Shown here one piece after another: positions 33,540-45,435 of a stretch of DNA of 64,000 nucleotides. The translations under genes and the position numbers were made by a program. The stretch lies in NCBI GenBank assembly GCA_963556195.1, contig OY744519.1, forward strand, positions 109,674,032 through 109,738,031, given 5' to 3'. The DNA comes from Sepiola atlantica (lineage: Eukaryota > Mollusca > Cephalopoda > Sepiida > Sepiolidae). Numbering within the stretch: position 1 is the stretch's first letter; the number at the start of each line of letters is the position of its first letter. The notes beneath the pieces were generated by a model that saw only the letters and a list, made by a program, of their open reading frames with translations, had not been told where the DNA came from and did not search any database.

Positions 33540-34130
33540 GAACATTAGAGCACAGGGTGGAGCAGGTGCTAGTGTGATCGGAGAATAACTAGAAGAAGAG
33601 TTAGAGGTGGATGAAATAAGTTCAGAGAACTTCTGCCAAATACTAACCAGCAGAGCGTTACCACTATCGACCAAGGAGAGAGTCTATCAGGCATGTGTAC
33701 TCAGTGTGATGATGCAGGGAAGTGACACCTGGCCAATGAGGGTTGAGGACATCCGTTGCATAGATAGAAATAATATGAGAATGATACGATGGATATGTAA
33801 TGTAAGTCTTAAAAACAGGCTTAGATCTGATGATCTCAGAGGAAGATTAAATAGGGAGATGTGTGCAAAACAGGAGAATTCGATGGTATGGCCACATTAA
33901 AAGAAAGAATGGATCAGAGTTCTTGAGTTAGTAAATGTAGAACAGTTTAGATAGCAGGTTCAATTCGCAGGGGAAGGACAAGGAAAACATAAGAGGAAGT
34001 GATAAGAATGGACTTGAGAGAAAGAGGAACAAATAAAAACTTGGCCAGAGATAGGTTAGTTTGGAAGTCAATTTCTAAAAGTCAGCATTTAAAACAGACG
34101 CTAAACCGATGCTGATGATGATGATTCGCC
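33540..34130 (+). pseudogene. RTE-like LINE C-terminal remnant and tail
   Basis: The frame at 33607-33900 reads CQILTSRALPLSTKERVYQA, then CVLSVMMQGSDTWPMRVEDI and NMRMIRWICNVSLKNRLRSD. This is the block after the RT domain of RTE-type LINEs (SETW, RMIRWMCNV, R.S.D.LR). The last part, with GGACAAGGAAAACATAAGAG and TAAACCGATGCTGATGATGA, is the 3' tail shared with 10280-10506, 12620-12960 and 14186-14836. No RT core is present. Confidence 0.85.
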
Positions 34131-34131
34131 T

Positions 34132-34213
34132 GTACTGAGGATTGTACCTTCCAGAAGACTGTCACTTAGTACTGATTATCACTAAGCACTTTATCCATTG
34201 CGCCATGAGTCCA
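34132..34213 (-). pseudogene. tRNA-Arg-like pseudogene
   Basis: On the minus strand: GGACTCATGGCGCAATGGAT, AAAGTGCTTAG..., ending GGTACAATCCTCAGTAC. The D-arm GGCGCAATGGATAAAG-G is close to that of arginine tRNAs. The T-arm GGTACAATCC replaces GGTTCGANTCC, weakening the B box. Acceptor ends do not pair well. A tRNA pseudogene or tRNA-derived SINE head directly behind the LINE (GAT)n tail. Confidence 0.55.
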
Positions 34214-34310
34214 TGTGGACAATTCTAGTATGAATTTTGGAGACTGATACCTATTCGTATTTTAGATGTGTAGTGTGACTACTTATCACTATATATATTT
34301 CATTACTATC

Positions 34311-35120
<810 letters not shown>

Positions 35121-35221
35121 TTAATGCTCTATCCAGTATATTGAGCTTCAGTTTTTTTATCCGGATGTTTCACTAATTATAAGATATTAGTTGACGCTTA
35201 TATCTTTTGTTGGATTGCTTC

Positions 35222-35243
35222 ATATATATATATATATATATAT
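35222..35243 (+). repeat. (TA)n microsatellite
   Basis: Perfect TA run. Confidence 0.95.
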
Positions 35244-35479
35244 GATGAGAATCAAATAATCCAAGTAATCAAATTATCAATCTACATCTAAAAAATTGTG
35301 AAACATAGTTTTCTAATTTGTTTAAATGTTAACAATTCGATATACGGAAATAATCTGGTCGTATTTCCTTGACAAACCAGATTTTCTTTGAAATGCAAAA
35401 TTTTCAAAACTTGAAATTGAGTATCCAAACACAAGATGAAGCTGTTTTTGATCAAGAAAATATATTTATCAATGAACTT

Positions 35480-36000
35480 TTGAAAAACTGTCTTAATTCT
35501 TCATTGTAGCACCTTTTCAATGCACTATTTCTTTTATGTGTTCTCGTAACAAACCGATTATATGACAACAAGTCTCCGATGACGCCGATGCCTGACTTGT
35601 TTCAATTCTTCAACATTTGATGAATAGTATTTTCATAATCTCTTCTTGATGATTCGCCATAAATTTTCTATTGGATTTTCGCTATTTGCATTCCAATCAA
35701 AAGCAGGTATCTTCTTCCCCATGAATCATTCTTTTATAAATTTCATTGTCTGGGGTGAAGTAAGGTCATGTTGGAATATGAATTATTTGTCTCCAGGCTT
35801 GTCCTCAACATATGGGATAAGGAAATGGTCTAGAAAATCCTGATAGACAGCAACATTAATCGATCTTTTCAAGAAGCAAATCTTTCTGGCACCAGTGGCA
35901 GACCTGCAACCTTAACGATTACAGATTGAGGAAACTTTATGCTTTTTTCACGCATTTAGCATCGTATTTCTCATATGACTTCCACCAGACGTGTAGGTCA
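35480..36000 (-). pseudogene. Tc1-like transposase C-terminal remnant
   Basis: Minus strand, with frame changes: VWWKSYEKYDAKCVKKSIKF then PQSVIV, NVAVYQDFLDHFLIPY, FIFQHDLTSPQT and IPAFDWNANSENPIENLWRI. These correspond to the VWR..., K..GGSV.VW, FQ(Q)D.AP.HT and W.A.SPDLNPIENLW blocks of Tc1/mariner DDE transposases. The second catalytic D is in QHD; the third (SPD) is changed to SEN, so it is dead. Its N-terminal half is at 36960-37340 on the same strand, separated by about 950 bases of inserted LINE-related DNA. Confidence 0.8.
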
Positions 36001-36295
36001 CAATCATACAAAGGAAATGCAGAATCTTGGTTCATCATTATCTTTGGATAATTGCCCCTCATTTGAGCAGCAGAGGGTGCGAGGGGACACGATTCTGGTA
36101 TAAAACATCAGCAGCAGGAATTTAAATCTACTTTTCCAGGAGTTTTTCACAACAAAGCCAAGCTGTGGTATCCACAGAACCCAGGAAAAATATATCGTAG
36201 GCGCTTTCGTCTCATTAGAAGAAAGGCGATGTAAACGAGGTTGGGATCGCTGGGAGCGATGTAAAATCATTAGTTTCGCTGTTGTTAGCAGGTAC
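36001..36295. other. Unassigned insert segment
   Basis: It lies inside the interrupted Tc1-like relic. An 88-codon minus-strand frame here has no motif I recognise. Confidence 0.4.
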
Positions 36296-36299
36296 TTGT

Positions 36300-36660
36300 G
36301 GAGGAGGCCATGAAGAGGCTGATTTTATCGTCACTGGACAGAGGAATGGCAGGCAGCAGATCAATCAAGGCTGCACAGATTCGTGGAGGAGCTGGACAAA
36401 CTACCGGATATGGACCTCCCTTGCAGGCAGTTGAGCATTGTCAACTGCCTCAGGACTGGTATCGACCATTTCGTAGCGACCATGAAAGGATGGGGACTCA
36501 GGGAGTCGGTTGTCTGCGACTGTCGTCACTCTGAACAGACAGTCGACCACATCATTGAGTCATGTCTAAAACACCGACCACCCAATGGTGAAGCTAGCAT
36601 AGCTACTCTAGACGACGAAACACTAGCATGACTTTCCTATACTGAGCTGGTGATCTGACA
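36300..36660 (+). pseudogene. LINE C-terminal zinc-knuckle remnant
   Basis: The frame at 36383-36631 reads CRQLSIVNCLRTGIDHFVAT followed by MKGWGLRESVVCDCRHSEQT and VDHIIESC. The pattern LNR.RTG....A....WGL..S..C.CG..EQT..HI...C followed by ...LDDETLAWL is the C-terminal end of a CR1/jockey-like LINE. It is uninterrupted over 82 codons but lacks RT. Confidence 0.8.
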
Positions 36661-36680
36661 ACGGGATGCTGAAGCAAACG

Positions 36681-36748
36681 AAAGAAGAAGAAGAAGAAGA
36701 AGAAAAAGAAGAAGTAGAAGAAAAAGAAGAAGTAGAAGAAGAAGAAAG
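36681..36748 (+). repeat. (GAA)n tract
   Basis: Imperfect GAA/AGAAGTAGAA repeats immediately after the LINE stop region. Confidence 0.9.
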
Positions 36749-36749
36749 G

Positions 36750-36950
36750 CAGCATTCTCTGTCCACATTTCTGCTCTGTGGAACAGCCTACTAAAGGAGG
36801 TAGTGATGATGCTTACCATATCCAGGTTTAAAGTCGCTTTGGATAAACATTCAGATGGTATATAGACATACACATCTTCTAACTGTTCTTTTACATAAAT
36901 TGTTGAACGTTGTTATTTTGGGCCAATAAATTTGATTTGATTTGATTAAT
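36750..36950 (+). pseudogene. Second LINE 3' end, terminating in (TTTGA)n
   Basis: AAFSVHISALWNSLLKEVVM then RFKVALDKH resembles the 'FS.R....WN.LP..VV......FK..LD.H' terminus of jockey/CR1-type LINEs. It ends with AATAAATTTGATTTGATTTG, a short 3'-terminal simple repeat typical of such LINEs. The Tc1-like N-terminus resumes right after. Confidence 0.65.
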
Positions 36951-36959
36951 TTGATCGCC

Positions 36960-37340
36960 GAAGGTGATATGAAGGCTTTGAAATCGGTATCCTGCTATAA
37001 TATTCGAGCTGATGGAGTCTCTGGAGCGTTCTGGATCGAAAAACAGCTACATCAGCATCATAAATGCTTTAGAAATTTCACCATAGTTGGCGAATAGATA
37101 GGAAATATTGATCGTATTCATCAGACGTTCATCTCTAGCTACTGTTTTATGTTGAACCCTCATTTATATCGCTTTGAACAAGTTTCTCTTGTGATCTTCA
37201 AAATGACGGACTGAGAGTATCCCATCTGGATAATCATCTCCTTTTGAGTCTGGCTAGTTTCCCATAACATATGGATTATACCTTTTTGTGCCTCCGACAT
37301 ATCCAAAACTCTTCCCATTTATGATATCAGACACCAAAGA
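36960..37340 (-). pseudogene. Tc1-like transposase N-terminal remnant
   Basis: Minus strand: MGRVLDMSEAQKGIIHMLWE followed by QTQKEMIIQMGYSQSVILKI, a paired-like helix-turn-helix block, then in another frame VARDERLMNTINISYLFANY. This is the N-terminal DNA-binding part of a Tc1-like transposase whose catalytic part is at 35480-36000. Stops and frameshifts are present. Confidence 0.75.
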
Positions 37341-37499
37341 TTTTACCCTTTTCATACCAATACGTTGACACTGAGAATTATCATAAAATTACTTAATATA
37401 TAGATCATTAAATGAATTTTAATTATCAGAGCCAAAATGCCATATAATTTGCACAATCAAAAATATTCTCCCCTGGTCATATATTTTTGCTAAAATGTA

Positions 37500-38792
37500 C
37501 ACTCTCGGGCGAAAAAAATGAGCCTAGCAAACTTTTCGATTATTTTGTTAATGTGTACAAGTAATTTTATTGATATCAGATTTTTTTTCGGTTAGTGTCT
37601 GAGCTGCTAAATTAATCTTAATATTTAATATAAGCTATCACCAAAGAACAAAAATAAGCATTTGGATTAAATTACGAAACCATGATTGGAGAGATGAGAA
37701 AGAGAGGCTCGGAGTATAAACAATTATTTTCCATCTTGAATAAGGACAACGTTGCTACTTTCTTCATCACAGTGAAAAGAATTGGTAAACAATATGAACA
37801 AACAGGTTATGTAGCAAAGAAGGCAGGCTTAGACCGTCTCAAATCATCAACAAGAAGAAATGACTCAAGACCGAAAATGACAGTTTTTTATTACAGGAAA
37901 CACATCCTTACAAATTTGGCTAAGGAGTTCAAAACCGGAAACGGTAAGTGTATTTCTTGAAGAATAATAGCCAAGAGATAGAAAGAAAACGATATAGCAT
38001 CAAGACGATATGCAAAAATTCCTTTGTTATCACAAAAGAATATCATGAATAGGATGAGCCTTGTTACTGAATACGGCACTTTCTCTTCGAAATGGTTTCA
38101 GAGTTATTTGGTTGGATGTGTCGTGGTTTTCTCTTGTGAGTAATGCTCCTGAACGACCTTTTCGAAGATCAGGTGAGAGATTTAGGATTCATTGTCTTCA
38201 AACAACAGTTAAGGATAGAAATGGACGAATTATGGTTTGAGTGCATTTTTATCACTTTGTATTGGAAAGTTAATTATGCATGATATGAGCATCAATATCA
38301 AAGTATACACTTGTATTTTAGAAAATGGTTTAATATCAATAGTTCAAAAACTTGTTTCCTTCCTGTCCCTGAGAAAATATCTTATTTTAACTCACACTTC
38401 ATAATTAACCAAAAAGTGGTTGAATGATAACTCTTTTCAGACATGTTCTGGCCTAGAAAAAGTTCTCATCTCAACTTTATTGAGAACATCATTAAAAGAA
38501 CATTGGCTGGTAAGAAATTTGCAAACACAAAACCACTCTGGGAGGCAGTAAAAGAAGAATTTAAAAAATATCACTGTACAACAATGTAAGAAGCCGATAG
38601 ACAGCTTGCCCAAACTAATAGCCTTGTTATAGAAGGCTCATGGAAGAGCTATCTGTTATTAGTTAAATGCGAAATTGCTCATTTCTTTTCAACATAAATA
38701 TTCAAAATTAGCAAAGTTCAATTATTTTGCCATTTTTTTCCAAATGAATATTCAAAATTAGTCAACCTCGATTTTTTTTTTGCCTGGGAGTG
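37500..38792 (+). mobile_element. Tc1-like DNA transposon, 1293 bp, inactive, with terminal repeats and TA duplication
   Basis: The left end CACTCTCGGGCGAAAAAAAT is the inverse of the right end (reverse complement CACTCCCAGGCAAAAAAAAA). TA dinucleotides flank both ends (37498-37499, 38793-38794), the Tc1/mariner target. Inside, MIGEMRKRGSEYKQLFSILN starts a 92-codon frame at 37682 with the helix-turn-helix region (VKRIGKQYEQTGYVAKKAGL). Later frames give KWLNDNSFQTC and SSHLNFIENIIKRTLAGKKF, the counterpart of SPDLN.IEN. The catalytic D of that block is H here, and at least four frame breaks occur. Inserted next to TCATATATTTTTGC, an end of the minisatellite-bearing element. Confidence 0.85.
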
Positions 38793-38839
38793 TAAGTGTT
38801 GAGTTTGCTAACAAACAGCCGATTGCGACAATTTATTCG

Positions 38840-39205
38840 TGACGTATGCTACCCCTCCTCTCCCCTCCCCAAAGGACGAGGTAATGGTTGAATGGGTGGG
38901 AGAAATGTCCCATGACAACAGAACATATACTACACTACAAAGGAGGAGGTAATGCCTGGGAGAATGGTATTATGACGAACAAAAACATCCTACATTACAC
39001 TGTATGGATGATCTAAAGACAACAAAACATATGCTATATTACCCCTGAAAGGAAGAAGTAATCCCTGTGAGGATGGTCTGATGTCAACAAAACAAATACT
39101 AAACTGCTCCTCCCCCGAATTGAGCATTGAAAAATAGTACAATACTGCATTAATAGATAGAAGTAATAGTATAGTTTCGACTTCAGACGTAAAGATACTA
39201 AATCT
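38840..39205 (-). repeat. Minisatellite-bearing dispersed element, copy e
   Basis: Four to five units with AGGAGGTAATGCCTGGGAGA, TGACAACAGAACATATACTA and variants, ending in TAGTTTCGACTTCAGACGTA and AATCTCCCTTAG. A (TA)n tract takes the place of the expected end. Confidence 0.75.
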
Positions 39206-39212
39206 CCCTTAG

Positions 39213-39213
<1 letters not shown>

Positions 39214-39281
<68 letters not shown>
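39214..39281 (+). repeat. (TA)n microsatellite
   Basis: Perfect TA run of about 68 bases. Confidence 0.97.
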
Positions 39282-39285
<4 letters not shown>

Positions 39286-39409
39286 CTGGGTTGATATGCT
39301 GTTATGGGTAAATTGTTTACAAAACAATTAGAATATTCCATTTCAATGAATTGGTTTCGTGCATGAAACATCTTAATTCTGTGGAATATCTGTAAATACA
39401 ACTCTTAAT

Positions 39410-41792
39410 ATGAAAACAGTTTCGATGTTTTAATCTTTTAAACATTTTTTTTATAACAATAACAAATACATGGCGTTTATAAAGCTATCTATCTCTATAA
39501 AATATGTAAGAAGTGATGGCGTTTTTGGAGTTTTTATGTTCATATGCAAATAAAAACATGTGATTGGTTGATACAAAAGGAATAGGCAGAGTACACATTA
39601 CTATTGCAGTAGTTTTTATGATGTTAATACCCGAGTTTGAATCTCACATAAGTCTAAAGAATTTTATTTTAACTGGATGCATATTTTATAAATTTAAATA
39701 AATTAACATCATATAATAACATAAAAACATTATATGAATATATTTTTAAATTAAGTGACCTTCTTTTGATAATCCGCAAAAAATAGACATAAAAGGTATT
39801 CGGTATTTGTTCAAAATGAATTATTGTTACTTAAAAACATAATTTTTATGTTTTTTTTGTTGCCAATAAAAACAATACGTAAATACATTCATCTCTCATA
39901 CAAATACTAAGTAGCATATTTTTTTCCAGGAAATTTCCCAAATATTTTTCTTCGTACTAGGTATAAAGCGGTAGAAGCTAGGTAAAGGTGGAAATTGATA
40001 TACCCAGGTACTGTACCAACATTGCTGAAGGAGTGGGTATAAACTAGTATATCTTTAAAATCCTTTCGATTCTATTTTTCTTTATTAATCTTCCTCATTT
40101 CCCCCCCCCTTTTTGTTACTTTGTTCTCATTCTTTTACAAGCCCCCCCCCCCCTAAGACAGTTCACTAATACCTCGTAAACACACTTTGATGTCTCATTT
40201 CTCTTTTAACTTTTAACCTCCCAGTATTTCTAAATCCGATTCATTTTTTTCAGAAAAAGTTGGTAAATAAAGCATCCGTTCTCGTCCTGTCCCCAAAGAA
40301 TATTATCCAAAGATTCTTTTTCCCTATTGATTCCCTCTGCGTTGGATTTGCATTCAATCACGTTTCAGAAATAATTCCTGGTTTTGCAACAAAGAATTCA
40401 AAAAAATATATCTCGTGTAAAGAAGAAGAAATTCAGTTCCTTTAAGAACCTTCCGCAGATGTTCCTCATAAAATATGTTAGATCCAAACCCTAAAAATTG
40501 GCAGCAAATACTAGGTCTGCTTCCTTGTTTTTCATTTTCTGGACTGTCTTTTTTTTTTCTTCTTTGTTTCTTCATTCGATCAAAAATAAACATTTCCATA
40601 CATGTTTTAGCTCTTTTTATTTTGATTCATATTTTAGTTGGTGGGGAGGTAGATGAGTTATTTGTGGTGGGTGGGGGTTACTGCGTGCTTGCTTTAAACT
40701 GTTTCTTTTGCTTTCATCTTTTTTCTTTTACTCTTTATTTTTCACGTGTGTACACCCTCCGTCAAAAATTACAGAAAAATTATCTTTCTCCAATGTTTGC
40801 ATTAATATTCATATTCATATAAAATGACGTCCGAATCGGTGAAATTAGAAAAGAAATAAATAAGAAAGGAAACGTCTCAACCTGGAAAATTCAATAAAAA
40901 GAAAAAGGAAAGAAAAATAAACTTATGAATCAGTATGAAAATCAGAAAAGAAAAAGAAGAAAGAAAACGTCTCATTATGGAAATAGATCTGACTTAATAT
41001 TTGCTTTCTCAATTCCCCTGGATACGTGAAATGGATTTATGGCGAAGAATTAACTTAACACGAATCGTGTTCTGTGAATGAAAAATGAAGGAAAACCTGA
41101 TTAATCAACGAAAACATTTATAAAACCACAATTTTACATGAATATAAAAGTTAGTTTTAGTGAAGAAATACCCATTCGGCAAAGTTTATACAACTAGTGT
41201 TCTTTAGTAAAACTTGTTAAGTGGGTAAGCAGACACGAGGGCTAAAGATGTATGTAAAGTGTATGTCTATATTTGTTAGTGCGTGTAAGTCGTAATGCGA
41301 TACTGTGTGTGTGGGTAGGTTTACCGTGTTCTGTTACTGTGTGTGTGAGTCATAGCGGTTTGCTTCTATTCGCCTGACTTCTTGTCAGTGTGTGGAAAGC
41401 TTGTACATACGTTTTGAAGTGTTCTTTTCTTCTTGACACCCCGGCCAAAGAACGGAGGCTGAGGGAGAGTTTACGCTCTTGTGTGTTCCTACGAGGTGTG
41501 TCACTTGGATCTATTTGGAGAACTCTGTTTATTTTCTTCTTCTTATAGGGGTTATGGAGTTCCAATTTAACATAGACAGATTAGATTTTGATTTTGAAAC
41601 GATATTCATTGGTTGAAAAATATTTCATTAACACGTTTCTATGAAGAACACTTGATTTTTGGATTTGAAGAGGAGAGCTTATCTCAACAGAGCAATTCAA
41701 GCCATTTACTTTTTAGGCGTTCGTTCGGATCGCATCTCGGTCAACCACAGATTCATCCGCCAGTTTTTTTACATGGTAACATTTGTTTGGCA

Positions 41793-41798
<6 letters not shown>
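39410..41798. other. No recognisable gene
   Basis: AT-rich sequence with poly(C) at 40101-40108 and 40143-40153. Around 39625-39650 TAATACCCGAGTTTGAATCT resembles a tRNA-type B box without a clear A box. The 115-codon frame at 40475-40822 is hydrophobic because of T-rich DNA and shows no motif. Confidence 0.45.

Positions 41799-41867
<69 letters not shown>
41799..41867 (+). repeat. (TA)n microsatellite
   Basis: Perfect TA run. Confidence 0.97.
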
Positions 41868-41868
<1 letters not shown>

Positions 41869-41977
41869 CTCATTATTATAGTGGAGGATTTCTCTTTCGC
41901 TCTGTTTCCTTTACTTTCAAGCTCTATAAATTTTTCTTTGAGCATTTGTTTTCATTTTACTTTATTTTACACTATCA

Positions 41978-42004
41978 GAGCTACCCGGCGTTGCCCGGGG
42001 CCAT
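41978..42004 (+). repeat. CCCGGCGTTGCCCGGG palindromic element end
   Basis: GAGCTACCCGGCGTTGCCCG is palindromic. Related strings occur at 43800-43815 (CCGGGCAATGCCG) and 44968-44997 (CCATTGCCTGGCGCTGTCCG), so this is the end module of a dispersed family of unknown class. Confidence 0.6.
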
Positions 42005-42057
42005 ATATAACAAAATAGAAGAAATTATGTAGTGTGTGTAAATATTTATAACAAAAC

Positions 42058-42091
42058 TTCTCTCCCTCTCCCTCTCTCTCTCTCTCTCTCT
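42058..42091 (+). repeat. (CT)n microsatellite
   Basis: CT run followed by further CT-rich DNA. Confidence 0.9.
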
Positions 42092-42246
42092 AGCCGTCTC
42101 TTTATCTTTCTCTCTTTCCCTCTCACCCATTTTACCTTTCCTCTCCACAACCCTCTCTTTCTCCTTCGCCTATCCCATTCATTTCTCTTATTTTAATACT
42201 CAATGTTTAATTTCTTGCCCCCCACCTCAATTTCAACATATTTAAA

Positions 42247-42726
42247 AGGTACGTAATGTTAATGAAGTCAACAGTCCGAAGAGAGTTAATATACGCCAGT
42301 TACCAAAAGTAATACTGTAATCTTACATTTTTTGATCCTGGACAATGCCGAGTAGATCAAATAGTTCGGATCAATTCCTAATTACTTGTCACCGTACTAC
42401 ATTTAACGATATTAAGAAGATATGCAATGTTTATGAAGTCAGTAGTCCGAAGATATTTACTATATACCCATTACTAAAAGTAATATTGAAGTCTTACAAT
42501 TTTTGATCCCAGACAGCGCTTATTAGAACAAATGTAAATTCCTAATTGTTTGTCCCCACTGATCCATTTCACATTAATATGTAGATAAATTATTTCGATA
42601 AAGGCAATAGTCCAAAGAGATTTAATATATACCAGTTACCTAAAGTAATACTGTAACCGTAGAACTTTTTATCCCACACAATGCCGAGTAGAACAAATGA
42701 TTCCGGGCAATTCTTAATTTATTAAA
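42247..42726 (+). repeat. Three ~165-bp tandem units
   Basis: Landmarks AATGAAGTCAACAGTCCGAA / ATGAAGTCAGTAGTCCGAAG / AAAGGCAATAGTCCAAAGAG recur at about 42260, 42432 and 42600. Each is followed by CCAGTTACC.AAAGTAATA and a GAT-CCCAGACA-type string. The units are diverged, so this is an old array. Confidence 0.8.
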
Positions 42727-43165
42727 CCCTTCCCAAACCTCCGACTCCTTCCCATACAATCCGACTCGGAATCCTTCCCATGCCATTTGACTCCTTCCTA
42801 TACCACTCGCCTTCTTCCCATACCATCCGACTATGACATCTTCCCATGTCATCTGACTCCTTCCCATGCCATCCGACTCCTTCCTATACTATCTGACTCT
42901 TTCCCATACGACTCCGACTTCTTCCATACCAACGATGCCGACATCTTCCAATACCATCAGACACTTCCCATACCATACATTCTGAGAGCTTACCATACCA
43001 TTAGACTCCATTCCATACCATCAGATTCCTTCCCATACCATATGACTCTGACTCCTTCCCATACCACATGACTTTGATTCCTTCCCATACCATCCGACTC
43101 CTTCCGATACTATCCAACTCGGACTTCTTCCACTACTATTCAACTTGGACTCCTTCCCATCACAA
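42727..43165 (+). repeat. ~20-bp minisatellite, CTTCCCATACCATCCGACTC
   Basis: About twenty degenerate units with CCTTCCCATACCATCCGACT as consensus; some are 15-26 bases long through internal gain or loss. Plus-strand frames read PSHAIRLLPIPSD-like repeats, but length variation breaks the frame. Confidence 0.9.
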
Positions 43166-43314
43166 CAATTTTTCAAGAATTCTATGATAATGAATATGAT
43201 AATCAATAGATTTGCTTTCCTCCTAAAAATGACTGGTGGATTTAATTTACAATTATGACCTTTAAAACATCTTTCAAAAATATAAAGATGTATGTAAATC
43301 TCTTGTAGTTGTAA

Positions 43315-43515
43315 TAAGGTCACAATGACGGTCCAAACTAAAGAAGGAACTCCTTTTCATCCAACACCATAATAACACAGAGAAAATTTCTATGCTTTCT
43401 CTCAGCTGTCCAAAAGTCTCCCTGTCTGCTTTTAGTCTGACTTTTTAAAAGTCAGTTGTTTCTGCACATGCATATTAGTGGCTCACTCATGCAAATTAGG
43501 TCCAACTATAAACAT
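43315..43515 (+). repeat. Dispersed repeat, pair with 29640-29830
   Basis: ATGACGGTCCAAACTAAAGA, GGAACTCCTTTTCAT, TTCTCTCAGCTGTCC, AAAAGTCAGTTG and CATGCAAATTAGG are in the same order as the minus strand of 29640-29830. About 30 bases beyond it lies CTGAAAAACGGTCGCC then CTCGAAACATTT, which is weakly hammerhead-like with a changed core. Confidence 0.65.
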
Positions 43516-44168
43516 CAGCAATTATGAACACAAGTTCTTTTCTCTCTGAAAAACGGTCGCCTGACACTCGAAACATTTAACATGCTTTGAAACTGGTATG
43601 GTTTTATTCTTGTCTCTGTTGTTACATGTAAATAAAGTAAATTTTTAATGATAACATTCATAAAAAAATAAGCTGTTAACTCCTCCAAATGCTTAAAGCA
43701 AGAAACATTTTGTGTTATTTTATGGGATTTACTTTCAATATTCTGTAAGACGTCCTATTGATTTAATCACAAATTCAACTTTTTTTAGTAAAAAAAACTC
43801 CCGGGCAATGCCGTAGATACAACTAGTTTATCTATATAGATATCTACGCTTGTGTTGATATATATAACAAACCATATTTACAGGTTGCCCTAGGAGGTGA
43901 TGTAGAGAGGCTAATGGTTACTAATGTAGCAATGGATTTTAAAACATTTTTTTATGTTGTTTTTTTTCTTGTTTTCCCTATTTCATAAAAACATGAGTCC
44001 CCACCCCATCTCCACCCTGATGTTTTGTATGGCTGCTTACTCTCTTGCTTTAAATTTTCATTTACTTTGGAGTTTTTCATTTCCCCCTCGGCTTTCTCTT
44101 CAATCGCCTTTCAAACTCAGTAAACTATTATTTATTTTATTTTATTTTATTTGGTTTTACACTATCAC

Positions 44169-44169
44169 A

Positions 44170-44202
<33 letters not shown>
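44169..44202 (+). repeat. (CT)n microsatellite
   Basis: CT run, with more CT-rich sequence to 44297. Confidence 0.9.
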
Positions 44203-44204
<2 letters not shown>

Positions 44205-44293
44205 TCTTTCTCTTTGCTGGCACGTCTGTCTCGCTCTCCCCTCTCCTTCTGTCTGTCTATCTATCTGTCTGTATCCCGTTCTCATTATCTCTC

Positions 44294-44297
<4 letters not shown>

Positions 44298-44380
<83 letters not shown>
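44298..44380 (+). repeat. (TA)n microsatellite
   Basis: Perfect TA run of 83 bases. Confidence 0.97.
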
Positions 44381-44382
<2 letters not shown>

Positions 44383-44384
<2 letters not shown>

Positions 44385-44662
44385 TATAACTAAGTAGAAT
44401 GAAAATTTACGATCAATTCATTATTTTGCAATAATCATGGTTCGAAAAAACTCACCACCAAACAATATTTGTCCTTGCTATGTTTCTGAAATTTCAATTT
44501 TTTATCATCTATATCAGGGTAGAAGATTGACCATTATATGAATCTCTTCATCAGAATAATATTTTATTAACAAAACGATACAGGTAATATATAATTGAAT
44601 TTTTACATAATTAGAAACACAAATAAAATAAACCAGAATTTGCATTCTACCTAGTTATAATA
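44383..44662. repeat. Short inverted-repeat element beside (TA)n
   Basis: TTATAACTAAGTAGAATG at the left is the inverse of CATTCTACCTAGTTATAA at 44643-44660 (one mismatch). The interior has a long imperfect pairing (CTGAAATTTCAATTTTTTAT with GATATAGATGATAAA-type partners) but no recognisable protein. It resembles the 34697 element in arrangement. Confidence 0.55.
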
Positions 44663-44828
44663 TATTAGCTCTGTTTAACTCTAAGAGTTTACCATTGATC
44701 TTAACTTTATATGCAGTATTTTTTCTATCTTAGGCCTACATAGCATTCATTTAATTTTTATAAAAAAAGTGTTTTTTACGATCTTCTTGTGATACAAATA
44801 AAGGTATAGTTATTGAACTAAACTTTTC

Positions 44829-44832
<4 letters not shown>

Positions 44833-44901
<69 letters not shown>

Positions 44902-44930
44902 AAAAAGAAACAATGTTTCAGACAATATGT

Positions 44931-44965
<35 letters not shown>
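44833..44965 (+). repeat. Two (TA)n tracts around a short spacer
   Basis: TA runs at 44833-44897 and 44934-44965. The 36-base spacer includes GAAACAATGTTTCAG, itself a palindrome. Confidence 0.95.
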
Positions 44966-45311
44966 TAGCAGGACCCATTGCCTGGCGCTGTCCGGGAGGA
45001 ATATAAAATAATGAATTAAACAACCGACGGAACACAAATAGGTCACATAGGATATTTTTAATGTTTACACAAAAGGTCGGCTTTTAATAGTTGAAAATGT
45101 ATGTACCGACGAAAAGGAGCACTTGGTATAGGAACAAAAATAGAAATTGCCCCAGTTTCCTAAACATGTCTACTATATTTGTGTGGTAGAGTTTTAAGTT
45201 CGGCGTTTAACCTGTATGATGCACGTTGCTGTAAGTTATGTATTTTCTACTAACTAATTTGAACTAAATTGTTTTTGTATTACCTTAACCGCTTCTGTAA
45301 AAGCACTTTGC

Positions 45312-45435
45312 TTTTGGCCAAAAGTCACTCGAACTCTAACCTAAGTTTTATTTCGTCAAAAGTCGACTACTAACCAAAGCCAAAAGTCACTGGAAGTCTA
45401 ACTTAAGTTGTATATCCGCAAAAGTCGGTTATGCC
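45312..45435 (+). repeat. Two ~65-bp direct repeats
   Basis: CCAAAAGTCACTCGAACTCT and CCAAAAGTCACTGGAAGTCT start the two units; both continue AACYTAAGTT..TAT and CAAAAGTCG. Confidence 0.75.

Noticed and set aside
42787..43071. 94-codon proline/serine-rich protein
   Set aside because: Read-through of the ~20-bp minisatellite; unit lengths vary and break the frame.
43545..43580. Hammerhead motif CTGAAAAACGG...CTCGAAAC
   Set aside because: The conserved G of the core is A and stem II pairing is poor; kept only as a remark under the neighbouring repeat.
44383..44662. Hammerhead motif around TTCATCAGAATAAT (reverse CTGATGA)
   Set aside because: CTGATGA is present on the minus strand but no GAAA follows with a complementary stem II.
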